A DNA stretch of 14,274 nucleotides from an uncultured Clostridia bacterium (GCA_944387905.1 CALXGU010000020.1:1-14274), one strand, 5' to 3'. Positions 6,553 through 13,825 are shown, counted from the stretch's first letter. Numbers and translations: made by a program. Notes: generated by a model from the sequence alone, not told the origin.

Positions 6553-7023
6553 ATGGTAGTGCTTCAGCTTAAAAACGGCAAACAGATAGAAATAGAGCTA
6601 TATCCGGACATAGCTCCCAAAACCTGTGAAAATTTTCAAAAGCTCGTGTCAGAGGGCTTTTATGACGGACTTATTTTTCATCGTGTGATATCCGGATTCA
6701 TGATACAGGGCGGATGCCCCGACGGTACGGGAACAGGCGGACCGGGCTACAGCATTTACGGTGAATTTGAGGCAAACGGATTTAAAAATGACCTGAAGCA
6801 TACACGCGGTGTCATTTCTATGGCGAGATCGATGAATCCAAACAGCGCAGGCAGCCAGTTCTTTATTATGCACGCTGACGCGCCGCATCTTGACGGGCAA
6901 TATGCCGCATTCGGGAAAGTGGTTTCCGGTATGGACGCTGTTGACCAGATTGCAGCTGCTGCAGTGGATTATATGGACAGACCGCTTGAAGATCAGGTAA
7001 TAGAGCGCGCATATATTATATAA
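6553..7023 (+). CDS. Cyclophilin-type peptidyl-prolyl cis-trans isomerase
   Basis: A 156-residue single-domain cytosolic cyclophilin with no signal peptide, expected to speed proline isomerisation during folding. Active-site motifs are present: FHRVISGFMIQGG (42-54, catalytic Arg44, Phe49, Gln52), SAGSQFFIM (98-106) and HLDGQYAAFGKV (112-123). The position of the cyclosporin-contacting Trp (Trp121 in human CypA) is His112, a common bacterial change that usually lowers drug affinity. AGGAG lies about 9 nt before the ATG. It is separated from murA by 43 bp with no terminator, so co-transcription is likely. A bidirectional terminator at 7048-7078 closes the unit. Confidence 0.93.
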   Translation: MVVLQLKNGKQIEIELYPDIAPKTCENFQKLVSEGFYDGLIFHRVISGFMIQGGCPDGTGTGGPGYSIYGEFEANGFKNDLKHTRGVISMARSMNPNSAGSQFFIMHADAPHLDGQYAAFGKVVSGMDAVDQIAAAAVDYMDRPLEDQVIERAYII

Positions 7024-7047
7024 ATAAAATTTCAATTTGTTTTTAAA

Positions 7048-7078
7048 AAAAGCCGCAGTCTTAAAGACTGCGGCTTTT
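7048..7078. terminator. Bidirectional terminator between convergent genes
   Basis: AAAAGCCGCAGTC (7048-7060) and GACTGCGGCTTTT (7066-7078) form a perfect 13-bp stem with a 5-nt loop. The A- and T-flanks give a T-tract on either strand, so it can end both the rightward cyclophilin transcript and the leftward RNase-like transcript. A second copy of the right arm at 7117-7129 could pair with the same left arm. Confidence 0.9.
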
Positions 7079-7157
7079 ATCTGTCCCGCTTTTCGCAGAG
7101 CGAGTCTGTTTTTAAAGACTGCGGCTTTTATCTGTCCCACTTTTCGCAGAGCGAGTC
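7061..7157. repeat. 46-bp tandem duplication with one mismatch
   Basis: Positions 7061-7106 and 7112-7157 are identical except for G7088 versus A7139, separated by 5 bp. The second copy holds the last nine codons and stop of the leftward beta-CASP gene; the first copy is a decayed duplicate of that tail (Trp codon changed to Arg) lying outside the gene. The right arm of the terminator is duplicated with it. Confidence 0.95.
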
Positions 7158-8729
7158 GATTTCCTTTGTGAATTTTTTCAGATCCTTATTCGCTCCGCCC
7201 CTGTTGTGCTCAATAACACGCATAAGACGCTTGCCGGCTTCCAGCAATGCTCTGAATGCTTCGCTGACCTTCGCAATACCTCCGGTTTTGACTATCTTCT
7301 GCCTATTTCCGCCGTAAATACATACATGCTTTGTTAGATCATACTGTGCGCCGTTATACGGTGCGATAGCTTCGGGAAATTTAAGAACGCTCATTATCTG
7401 CTGGGCAAACTCATCGCAAACTTCATCATTACCGTGGTTTACAAACACTGTTTCGGGTGTATTTTTTAAATTTGCAAGCCAGTCAAGCAGCATATTTTTA
7501 TCAGCATGACCGCTTATTCCTTCCATCTGTTCTATACGCGCTCTTACACTTATTTCCTCCCCGAACAGTTTTACACTATCAGCTCCGTCAAGGAGCTTTC
7601 TTCCCAATGTTCCGTCAGTCTGGTATCCCACAAATAAAATCGTACTGTCGCTTCGCCAAAGATTATGCTTAAGATGATGCCGGATACGCCCTGCCTCGCA
7701 CATACCTGAGGCGGACAGTATTATTTTTGGGGTAGTATCATCATTTATCAGTTTGGATTCGTCACTTGTTACAGCCAGTTTAAGATCGTCAAACAAAATT
7801 GGATTGACCCCCGCTTTCAACAGTTCCAGTGTCTGGCTGTCATAATAATCCATCATGTCATCCGAATATACATGCGTCGTCTCGACCGCCATCGGGCTGT
7901 CTACCCATACCGGAAAATGATCATGATTTTTTATTAGATTTTTTTCCTTTATATCACGTATCAGATACAAAAGTTCCTGCGTTCTTCCGACGGCAAATGA
8001 TGGTATTACGACATTTCCGCCCCTGTCAAATGTCTCCTGCACAACTGCCGTAAGCTGACTGACATAATCGGGACGCTGACCGTGCAAACGATTGCCATAT
8101 GTCGATTCAATAATGACGATATCCGCTTTCTCCGGCTTCTGCGGATCACGTATCAGCGGACGTGAAATATTACCGATATCACCGGAAAATAAAATTGTAC
8201 GCGTATCGCCTTTTTCAGTAACAGTTATTTCAATACTGGATGAACCCAGCAAATGTCCGGCATCCGAAAATCTTGCCGTTATTCCGTCCAGCACCTGATA
8301 TTCTTTTCCGTAATCGCAGGATTTAAAGCAGGAAAGTATATTTTCCGCATCCTCCATAGTATAGGCAGGCACATATTCATTCTCGCCGGAGCGCTTTGCC
8401 TTTCTGTTTCGCCACTCCGCCTCAAATTCCTGTATATGTGCTGAATCCTTCAGCATAATATTGCAAAGCTTATATGTCGCATAAGTCGCATATACCGGAC
8501 CGTTATACCCGTCCTTTGCCAGTGCGGGCAGTTTTCCGCTATGATCTATATGGGCATGTGTCAAAAATATACAGTCAATATCATTGGCACTTACCGGTAT
8601 CTGACAATTTTCATAAATTTCCTGTCCCTGCTCCATGCCGCAGTCTATAAGGATTTTATACCCGCATGCCTCAAGCAGAGTACAGGAGCCGGTCACTTCA
8701 TGTGCGGCACCTAAAAATGTAAGTTTCAT
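7128..8729 (-). CDS. Beta-CASP metallo-beta-lactamase fold protein, probable RNase (CPSF/YSH1-like)
   Basis: 533 residues, probably cytoplasmic zinc-dependent RNA nuclease. The metallo-beta-lactamase motifs are complete: HAHIDH (58-63), His159 in DAGHLLGSS and Asp184 in FSGDIG. Beta-CASP motifs follow: IIESTYG (Glu209), ILSASGMCEAGR (337-348) and SGHAD (406-410), then VNHGNDE (430-436) of the RMMBL segment. This order matches the CPSF73/YSH1-like family found in bacteria and archaea. A C-terminal tail of ~60 mostly basic residues (480-533) lies beyond the usual RMMBL end. The start follows GGAG (8739-8742) at 9 nt and a near-consensus promoter. The stop codon sits inside a tandem duplication. 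The family includes both endo- and 5'-exonucleases; which activity applies here is not visible. Confidence 0.92.
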   Translation of the reverse strand: MKLTFLGAAHEVTGSCTLLEACGYKILIDCGMEQGQEIYENCQIPVSANDIDCIFLTHAHIDHSGKLPALAKDGYNGPVYATYATYKLCNIMLKDSAHIQEFEAEWRNRKAKRSGENEYVPAYTMEDAENILSCFKSCDYGKEYQVLDGITARFSDAGHLLGSSSIEITVTEKGDTRTILFSGDIGNISRPLIRDPQKPEKADIVIIESTYGNRLHGQRPDYVSQLTAVVQETFDRGGNVVIPSFAVGRTQELLYLIRDIKEKNLIKNHDHFPVWVDSPMAVETTHVYSDDMMDYYDSQTLELLKAGVNPILFDDLKLAVTSDESKLINDDTTPKIILSASGMCEAGRIRHHLKHNLWRSDSTILFVGYQTDGTLGRKLLDGADSVKLFGEEISVRARIEQMEGISGHADKNMLLDWLANLKNTPETVFVNHGNDEVCDEFAQQIMSVLKFPEAIAPYNGAQYDLTKHVCIYGGNRQKIVKTGGIAKVSEAFRALLEAGKRLMRVIEHNRGGANKDLKKFTKEIDSLCEKWDR

Positions 8730-8779
8730 TATACATTTCTCCGTTCCGTTTTTTTATGTGTTCAAACACAGTTTTATTT

Positions 8780-8808
8780 ATTATACATTTAATCTGTTTA
8801 TATTTCAA
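8780..8808 (-). promoter_or_regulatory. Promoter of the beta-CASP gene
   Basis: On the minus strand -35 TTGAAA (8803-8808), a 17-bp spacer and a perfect -10 TATAAT (8780-8785). Transcription should start near 8773. A TGTGTT-CA-AACACA inverted repeat (8757-8770) begins right at the start site and could be an operator or a 5'-end stem. Confidence 0.8.
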
Positions 8809-8819
8809 CAAAATAAAAA

Positions 8820-8849
8820 AATAAGCCGGCAATTTTATGCCGGCTTATT
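8820..8849 (-). terminator. Terminator of the oxidoreductase-isomerase operon
   Basis: AATAAGCCGGCA (8820-8831) pairs perfectly with TGCCGGCTTATT (8838-8849) around a 6-nt loop. On the minus strand a run of seven T follows. It begins 5 bp past the stop of the Gfo/Idh/MocA gene. Confidence 0.92.
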
Positions 8850-8853
8850 GATG

Positions 8854-10029
8854 TTATATCTCTGGTATTTCTATCTGTATTTCCTTTCCGAGCTCGGAAG
8901 ACTTTGTTATACCGTCTATAATCGCCTGATTATAGAGTATCTGAGATGAAGGTACCGGAGACGCGGTACCGTTTTTACACGCATCAAGGAATGAACGTAT
9001 TTTTATATCAAACAGCGAAGGAGCATTTTCCTTTGCTTTTATAATCGGAATTTCTGTCTCTACCTGCATTCCCGCGACCTCATGATAGATCTTCATAGGC
9101 CCGCCTACTGTTCCGTTCCAGCACTCGGTAGACGGAATTCTCAGTCCGCCCTCTGTTCCGAGTATAATTGTATCTCCGGGAGTATCCATATTCATTGCCC
9201 ATGCGATACGGAAATCCAGTATTATGTCACCTTCAAGACGTACAAATGCCGCGGCAAAATCATCGACGCCGAATTTTGCGGCGTATTCCGGATGATTGGG
9301 ATAATAGCTCTCTCTTACGCCGAAAAATCCCGATTTATATCCCGAGACTGTCAGCGGCTTGGGATAGCCGACAGCATTGAGGACCATATCAAGCGAATAG
9401 CAGCCGATATCGCCTAAGGCTCCTATACCTCCCGTTTCCTTTTCAATAAAAGTAGTTCCAAACGGTGTGGGTATTCCGCGACGTCTGCCGCCGCCTGTCT
9501 GGATATAGTAAACCTTACCCAAAACTCCGCTCTGCACTATTTCTTTCAACTTTTTCATGTTCGCATCAAAACGCGGCTGAAAACCGATAGATAAAACCTT
9601 GCCTGATGCCTTTTCTGCCTTTATTATATCGACCGCTTCCTGTGTTGTTACACACATCGGCTTTTCCAAAAGCACATGTATTCCTTTATTCAAAGCGTAA
9701 ATCGTCGGCGCTGCATGCTGACAGTTATATGTACAAACGCTTACCGCATCCAGTTTCAAACTGCTGTCATCCAGCATTTCCTTATGGCTGCCGTAACATT
9801 TGACGTTTTCAACTCCCCATTTGGCAAAAAATTTCTCAGCTTTGCCCGGGATAAGGTCCGCTCCTGCAACTATATCCACATCAGGCATTTTTAAATAGCT
9901 TTTTATATGCGCGTCTGCTATCCAGCCGGTGCCTATTATACCTACTCGCATGCGTTTCCCTGTATCGATCTGCTCAGCCTGTGACTGATCCTCTTTGAAT
10001 TGATTCAATATCGCATCGTCTTTTCCCAT
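8854..10029 (-). CDS. Gfo/Idh/MocA family NAD(P)-dependent oxidoreductase
   Basis: 391 residues. The N-terminal Rossmann fold starts with VGIIGTGWIADAH (29-41). The family EKP motif is LLEKPMCV (120-127), with Lys123 as a likely catalytic base. In the C-terminal domain GALGDIGCYSLD (203-214) occupies the usual DxGxHxxD motif with Tyr211 in place of His, as in glucose-fructose oxidoreductase. GRRRGIPTPFG (181-191) is a loop I associate with sugar-oxidising members. About 26 residues (acidic, Gln-rich) precede the Rossmann fold. The start at 10029 is favoured by AAGGAG 7 nt upstream; an internal ATG at 9949-9951 has only a weak AGGG. It lies 11 bp after the isomerase gene in one operon. Probably oxidises or reduces a sugar, glycoside or cyclitol; substrate unknown. 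Confidence 0.92.
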   Translation of the reverse strand: MGKDDAILNQFKEDQSQAEQIDTGKRMRVGIIGTGWIADAHIKSYLKMPDVDIVAGADLIPGKAEKFFAKWGVENVKCYGSHKEMLDDSSLKLDAVSVCTYNCQHAAPTIYALNKGIHVLLEKPMCVTTQEAVDIIKAEKASGKVLSIGFQPRFDANMKKLKEIVQSGVLGKVYYIQTGGGRRRGIPTPFGTTFIEKETGGIGALGDIGCYSLDMVLNAVGYPKPLTVSGYKSGFFGVRESYYPNHPEYAAKFGVDDFAAAFVRLEGDIILDFRIAWAMNMDTPGDTIILGTEGGLRIPSTECWNGTVGGPMKIYHEVAGMQVETEIPIIKAKENAPSLFDIKIRSFLDACKNGTASPVPSSQILYNQAIIDGITKSSELGKEIQIEIPEI

Positions 10030-10040
10030 AATTAGTCTCC

Positions 10041-10853
10041 TTAATAATTTAAAAGTTTAAGATAATCTCTCGATATTCTGATAGACTCAAGCGGAGTCTT
10101 GCCAAGCGTCGCTGTGTCCTGTTCCACAATTACCCACTCGGCTCCGGCCTTTTCGGATGCCTCCAGGATAGACGGCCATTCCTGTACGCCTAAGCCTACA
10201 GGTCTCAGTTCAAATTTATCCGAGACCTCAGCCTTATCTTCCTTGCCTATAAGTCCGTACATATGCTCGCTTTTTGTGCCCTTAAAATCTTTCAGATGAA
10301 CAAGCGGTGCGCGATCAGAATATTTTAATATGTAGTTTGCCGGATCCTCTCCGCCGACCTTTACCCAGCATGTGTCAAGTTCTGTCTTGAGCAGATCTTC
10401 ACTTATACTCTCATACAGTACATCAAGAGCATATTTATCGCCTATTTTTACAAATTCAAAATCATGATTATGATATAAAAGCTGTATTCCCTGTTTCTTT
10501 GCCTCGACAGCAATTTCTTTTATGTCTGCGATCGTCTTGTCAAAATCTCCGCTGCCGGGACGATCCGCCTTATCAAGATACGGAACTGCTATCCATTTAC
10601 AGCCCAAATAGGCATAATCTGCTATAACATTCTTTGTGTCACGTCTTAGGTCATTGAACGGAACATGCGCAGATACTGCGGTAAGTCCTGTTTTTTCAAG
10701 CATCTTTTTTATATCGGCAGGCGCATATCCGTAAAGTCCTGCGAATTCGACACCGTCATAGCCCATAGCTTGTATTTTTTCCAATGTACCCTGTAAATCA
10801 GAGCTCGCATCATCTCTTACAGAGTATACTTGAACTGCAACTGGTAACGACAT
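10041..10853 (-). CDS. Sugar phosphate isomerase/epimerase family TIM barrel (AP-endonuclease 2 fold)
   Basis: 270 residues from the ATG at 10851-10853, which has GGAGG at 8 nt. The frame is open six codons further upstream, but that ATG would place the ribosome binding site inside the gene. Likely metal ligands of the barrel are Glu133 in YHNHDFEF (127-134), Asp160 in TELDTCW, His186 in LVHLKDF and Glu244 in VIVEQDT. VQVYSVRDD at the N-terminus and MGYDGVEFAGLYG (30-42) are typical of the family. It is the first gene of a two-gene leftward operon with the oxidoreductase, from the promoter at 10888-10915. Members isomerise, epimerise or dehydrate sugars, keto-sugars and inosose, so the reaction is not fixed by sequence. 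Confidence 0.9.
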   Translation of the reverse strand: MSLPVAVQVYSVRDDASSDLQGTLEKIQAMGYDGVEFAGLYGYAPADIKKMLEKTGLTAVSAHVPFNDLRRDTKNVIADYAYLGCKWIAVPYLDKADRPGSGDFDKTIADIKEIAVEAKKQGIQLLYHNHDFEFVKIGDKYALDVLYESISEDLLKTELDTCWVKVGGEDPANYILKYSDRAPLVHLKDFKGTKSEHMYGLIGKEDKAEVSDKFELRPVGLGVQEWPSILEASEKAGAEWVIVEQDTATLGKTPLESIRISRDYLKLLNY

Positions 10854-10887
10854 GGTTTTTACCTCCATCATATTTTATACTAATTTC

Positions 10888-10915
10888 ATTATACCATCAT
10901 TTACCGCATTTTCAA
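10888..10915 (-). promoter_or_regulatory. Promoter of the isomerase-oxidoreductase operon
   Basis: Minus-strand -35 TTGAAA (10910-10915), 16-bp spacer, -10 TATAAT (10888-10893) with an extended TGG just before it. The -35 is overlapped by the ATTGCTATTGA box (10912-10922). It lies 16 bp past the end of araC, so this operon can be switched on apart from araC; no terminator was seen between them, and read-through from araC is possible. Confidence 0.82.
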
Positions 10916-10922
10916 TAGCAAT
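10912..10922 (-). promoter_or_regulatory. Candidate AraC-family regulator box at the isomerase promoter
   Basis: ATTGCTATTGA on the minus strand, its last four bases forming the start of the -35 hexamer. The same 11 bases sit in the same register on the -35 of araC itself (11834-11844). Such overlap with the -35 is typical for class II activation by AraC-family proteins. Four of the eleven bases are shared simply through the -35 consensus. Confidence 0.4.
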
Positions 10923-10930
10923 ATTATATT

Positions 10931-11737
10931 TTAAATATTATTTTTTGAAGGCAAGCAGCCTATATACTTGTTGTAAGCTTTTGTAAAATAAGACATATTG
11001 TTAAATCCACTCATCCTTGCGCTTTCCGTGATGTTATAGTCACCGCTCTCAATAAGCCGTTTTGCGTTCATGCAGCGCAAGTGATTTACATATTCGATTA
11101 TTGTTTTGCCTGTCTGAGATTTGAATTTACGACATACATAATATTTACTGAATCCGAGATAACGGCACAGTTCATCCACAGTTATTGGTTCATTGAAATG
11201 AGCATAAATATAGTCTATCGCCTTTACGATCATCTGTGATGCTACAAATTTATTGTCCGATATTATATACCCGTTCTGAGCGGATCTGTAACACCGTATC
11301 ATAAGCTGCAGCACTAAGGCTTTAGCCTCTTCTTCATAGCAGAAAGGCTTACTTTCCATTATTTCTATTATATCTTTATAGCAGTCTTTTGTTTTTTTAT
11401 CATGTATATTGATTACAAACTGCCCTGAAAAAACCGGAATTCCCGAATTGTCACAAAAGCTTTTATCAACTGTAATGCAATAATACCGGCATTCTTCATC
11501 TTTTGTATATATATAATGTATGCAGTTGGGTGAAATCATTATCAGTTCACCCGCATCAGCGGTGACTTCCTCGCTGTTGCCCTGAACAATACACTTTCCG
11601 TTTTCCACGTACAACAGCTCGATATGTTCATGCCAATGTCTCGCAAAATGAAGCGATTTATTGCTCTGCTTGTCAAGATGAAAAAAGAACGGGAGTTTGG
11701 AATTTTTATAATTGTGATGCTCATATTTAGAGTACAT
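10931..11737 (-). CDS. AraC-family transcriptional regulator
   Basis: 268 residues from the ATG at 11735-11737; a GTG three codons earlier is also possible, but only the ATG has a (weak) GGTGG upstream. The N-terminal half is a cupin-like ligand domain (HWHEHIELLYVENGKC, then AGELIMISPNCIHYIY). The C-terminal ~100 residues hold the two AraC helix-turn-helix motifs: ITVDELCRYLGFSKYYVCRK followed by FKSQTGKTIIEYVNHLR, and ITESARMSGFNNMSYFTKAY. The short tail IGCLPSKNNI replaces the usual GxTPxxYR ending. Placed between two sets of sugar enzyme genes, it most likely senses a sugar-derived ligand and controls both. Its promoter overlaps that of the divergent operon. Confidence 0.9.
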   Translation of the reverse strand: MYSKYEHHNYKNSKLPFFFHLDKQSNKSLHFARHWHEHIELLYVENGKCIVQGNSEEVTADAGELIMISPNCIHYIYTKDEECRYYCITVDKSFCDNSGIPVFSGQFVINIHDKKTKDCYKDIIEIMESKPFCYEEEAKALVLQLMIRCYRSAQNGYIISDNKFVASQMIVKAIDYIYAHFNEPITVDELCRYLGFSKYYVCRKFKSQTGKTIIEYVNHLRCMNAKRLIESGDYNITESARMSGFNNMSYFTKAYNKYIGCLPSKNNI

Positions 11738-11789
11738 AACAGCCACCGATCAATACAATCTTATATTATTTTAAAGCAATATAGTGTTA

Positions 11790-11817
11790 TTTACATTATT
11801 TAGATTAATTATATAAT
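11790..11817 (+). promoter_or_regulatory. Promoter of the rightward sugar-isomerase genes
   Basis: -35 TTTACA (11790-11795), 16-bp spacer, -10 TATAAT (11812-11817), predicted start near 11824. The -10 shares two bases with the minus-strand -10 of araC, so the two promoters occupy the same DNA. Confidence 0.72.
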
Positions 11818-11837
11818 AATGTTATAAACGCTGTCAA
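11808..11837 (-). promoter_or_regulatory. Promoter of araC, overlapping the divergent promoter
   Basis: Minus-strand -35 TTGACA (11832-11837) and -10 TATAAT (11808-11813) are both perfect, with an 18-bp spacer. Both elements lie within the footprint expected for RNA polymerase on the rightward promoter (11790-11817). Confidence 0.72.
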
Positions 11838-11844
11838 TAGCAAT
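11834..11844 (-). promoter_or_regulatory. Candidate regulator box at the araC promoter
   Basis: ATTGCTATTGA (minus strand) overlaps the araC -35 in the same register as its twin at 10912-10922. For the rightward genes the site falls at about +10 to +20, where bound protein would be expected to block rather than help. A further AGCAAT at 11775-11780 lies 10 bp ahead of the rightward -35. Confidence 0.4.
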
Positions 11845-11864
11845 TTAAAGAAGGAGAAACGGAT

Positions 11865-12716
11865 ATGTATAATTTTTCAATCGGAGTTATGCTTGAATCA
11901 TTTAAGCTTCCTATTCCTGAGGCTCTGCAAAAGGCAAAAGAAATAGGAGCAAGCGGAATACAGGTCTATTCTACATACGGTGAGCTTGCGCCTGAGAATT
12001 TATCAGCAGATAAGCGCCGCGAGTTTTTGAACATGGTAAAAAGCAACGGTCTTGTAATTTCGGCGCTCTGCGGAGATCTGGGCAAAGGATTCCACAAACC
12101 CGAACTCAATCCTCAGCTAATTGAAAAATCAAAACGCATACTTGATCTTGCTAAAGAACTGGAGACAAACATTGTTACTACACATATTGGCGTTGTTCCG
12201 GAAAATCCGGATCATGACAGATATAAAATAATGCAGCAGGCATGCTTTTCTCTTGCTGAATACGCAGACTCTGTTGATGCACATTTTGCCATTGAAACGG
12301 GGCCCGAAACCTCTGCCACACTCAAAAAATTCCTTGACGGACTGCACTCAACAGGCGTCGCAGTAAACCTCGACCCGGCAAACCTTGTAATGGTTACAGG
12401 CGATGACCCCGTACAGGCGGTATATAATCTTAAGGATTATATAGTACATACTCACGCAAAAGACGGTAGACGCAACTATTACAGAAATCCTGAAGAAGTA
12501 TATCATATACTTGATGTTGAAAAGCCTGAAAGCCCGTCGTTTAACGAACTGCCGCTCGGCGAAGGTACGGTCGATTTCAAAAACTATCTCAAGGCTCTGG
12601 ACGATATCGGATATCATGGTTTCCTGACTATCGAACGCGAAGTCGGTCCGACTCCCGAAAAAGATATCCGCACCGCGTTCACGTTTCTTGCCAATCTTAT
12701 CAATGAATCAAAATAA
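11865..12716 (+). CDS. Sugar phosphate isomerase/epimerase family TIM barrel (IolE/IolI-like)
   Basis: 283 residues, full-length barrel. AAGGAG (11850-11855) is 9 nt before the ATG. Likely metal ligands are Glu144 in FAIETGPE, Asp170 in AVNLDPANLV, His197 in VHTHAKDG and Glu257 in LTIEREVG. The NLDPAN and HAKDG strings and the final IEREVG are typical of the xylose-isomerase-like branch that includes inosose dehydratase and 3-keto-sugar epimerases. Residues ~203-232 form an insertion ahead of LGEGTVDF. It is the first gene on the rightward side of the araC promoter region; the next barrel gene starts 64 bp later with no terminator between. It shares a fold, but little beyond the ligand motifs, with the other two barrel proteins, so the three likely catalyse different steps. 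Confidence 0.9.
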   Translation: MYNFSIGVMLESFKLPIPEALQKAKEIGASGIQVYSTYGELAPENLSADKRREFLNMVKSNGLVISALCGDLGKGFHKPELNPQLIEKSKRILDLAKELETNIVTTHIGVVPENPDHDRYKIMQQACFSLAEYADSVDAHFAIETGPETSATLKKFLDGLHSTGVAVNLDPANLVMVTGDDPVQAVYNLKDYIVHTHAKDGRRNYYRNPEEVYHILDVEKPESPSFNELPLGEGTVDFKNYLKALDDIGYHGFLTIEREVGPTPEKDIRTAFTFLANLINESK

Positions 12717-12780
12717 TCAGCTTTTGTCTGTTTGAAAGATTTTAAAACCGAGAAATTTTGCGATATGAGGTATTAGTAAA

Positions 12781-13653
12781 ATGAAATTTTCCGTAAGTTC
12801 ATACAGTTTTTCTCAGTATTTACGCAGTGAAAAACTGACATTGACCGATTGTATATCAAAAGTAAAGGAAATGGGTTTTGACGGCATAGAGTTTACTGAC
12901 TCCGCTCTGGGCAGTCACGATATTGAGGACACCGCAAAACGGCTTGCAGATGCGGCATTTAAAGCAGGCCTGGAAATCTCTAATTATGCAGTATCGGCAG
13001 ATTTTTTAAACGGAAGCGACGGAGATATTGAAAAAGAGATACAGCGTGTCTGCTCTCAGGTCGATATCGCCAAAATCCTCTCAAGTCCGCTTATGCGCCA
13101 TGACGTATGCAACGGCAGAACGTCAAATAAATACGAAGGCTACGACAACGTTATAGAACGTCTTGCTTACGGCTGCAGAAAAGTGACTGAATATGCCCAA
13201 AGCGTCGGGATCAAAACCATGACGGAAAATCACGGCTTTTTCTCTCAGGACAGCACAAGAGTGGAAAAACTTATAAACACTGTGGCGGATAACAATTTCG
13301 GTTGGCTTATCGATATCGGCAACTTCCTTTGCGCGGACGATGATCCCGCAGCAGCAGTAGGAAGAGCTGCCAGATACGCTTTTTATGTGCATGCAAAAGA
13401 CTTTATCGTCAAAAGCGGACAATCTCCCAATCCGGGCGCCGGCTTTTTTATGTCAAGAGGCGGAAACTTCCTCAGAGGCACTATAATCGGCCACGGTGAC
13501 GTGCCGGTGATGCAGTGTCTTTACGCTTTGAAAAATGCCGGATATGACGGATACATAGCCATTGAGTTTGAAGGCATGGAGGACTGTGTTAACGGTGTCA
13601 AGACAGGTCTGGATAATCTTAAAAACTATGTGAATACCGTCTATTCAAAATAA
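12781..13653 (+). CDS. Sugar phosphate isomerase/epimerase family TIM barrel, second rightward gene
   Basis: 290 residues. GAGG lies about 10 nt before the ATG. The barrel motifs read MGFDGIEFTD (31-40), MTENHGFF (147-154; Glu149), GWLIDIGNFL (174-183; Asp178), YVHAKDF (202-208; His204) and IAIEFEGMED (259-268; Glu262). The TENHG form of the first ligand motif, in place of ETGPE or HNHDFE, sets it apart from the other two barrels here. A Gly-rich loop (PGAGFFMSRGG, 218-228) comes before the short LRGTIIGHGDVP segment. It lies downstream of the other rightward barrel gene and ends with a strong terminator. Substrate is unknown; TENHG-type members occur next to Gfo/Idh/MocA genes in sugar and glycoside gene clusters. 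Confidence 0.9.
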   Translation: MKFSVSSYSFSQYLRSEKLTLTDCISKVKEMGFDGIEFTDSALGSHDIEDTAKRLADAAFKAGLEISNYAVSADFLNGSDGDIEKEIQRVCSQVDIAKILSSPLMRHDVCNGRTSNKYEGYDNVIERLAYGCRKVTEYAQSVGIKTMTENHGFFSQDSTRVEKLINTVADNNFGWLIDIGNFLCADDDPAAAVGRAARYAFYVHAKDFIVKSGQSPNPGAGFFMSRGGNFLRGTIIGHGDVPVMQCLYALKNAGYDGYIAIEFEGMEDCVNGVKTGLDNLKNYVNTVYSK

Positions 13654-13663
13654 ATCATATAAT

Positions 13664-13710
13664 AAAAACACAGCGCATACTAATTTTAAAAACAGTGCGC
13701 TGTGTTTTTT
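13664..13710 (+). terminator. Terminator of the rightward sugar operon
   Basis: AAAAACACAGCGCA (13664-13677) pairs perfectly with TGCGCTGTGTTTTT (13696-13709); the 18-nt loop is AT-rich and a T-tract follows. The A-flank means it could also work on the other strand. Confidence 0.88.
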
Positions 13711-13742
13711 ATTTTCAGGACTGGCATAATCTTTTGCAAACG

Positions 13743-13771
13743 TTGACATTTTTCGGTCTTTATTGTATTCT
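13743..13771 (+). promoter_or_regulatory. Promoter of the DUF2812 gene
   Basis: Perfect -35 TTGACA (13743-13748), 17-bp spacer and -10 TATTCT (13766-13771), with a predicted start near 13778 and a leader of about 48 nt. Confidence 0.72.
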
Positions 13772-13825
13772 GTTTTATGGCATACATACCGCATTTCTGT
13801 TTATAATATATTTTAGGAGCTTAAA

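Noticed and set aside
6649..7140. Leftward open frame of 163 codons antisense to the cyclophilin gene
   Set aside because: Its start is inside the cyclophilin gene without a ribosome binding site, and its end merely reads through the tandem duplication and terminator.
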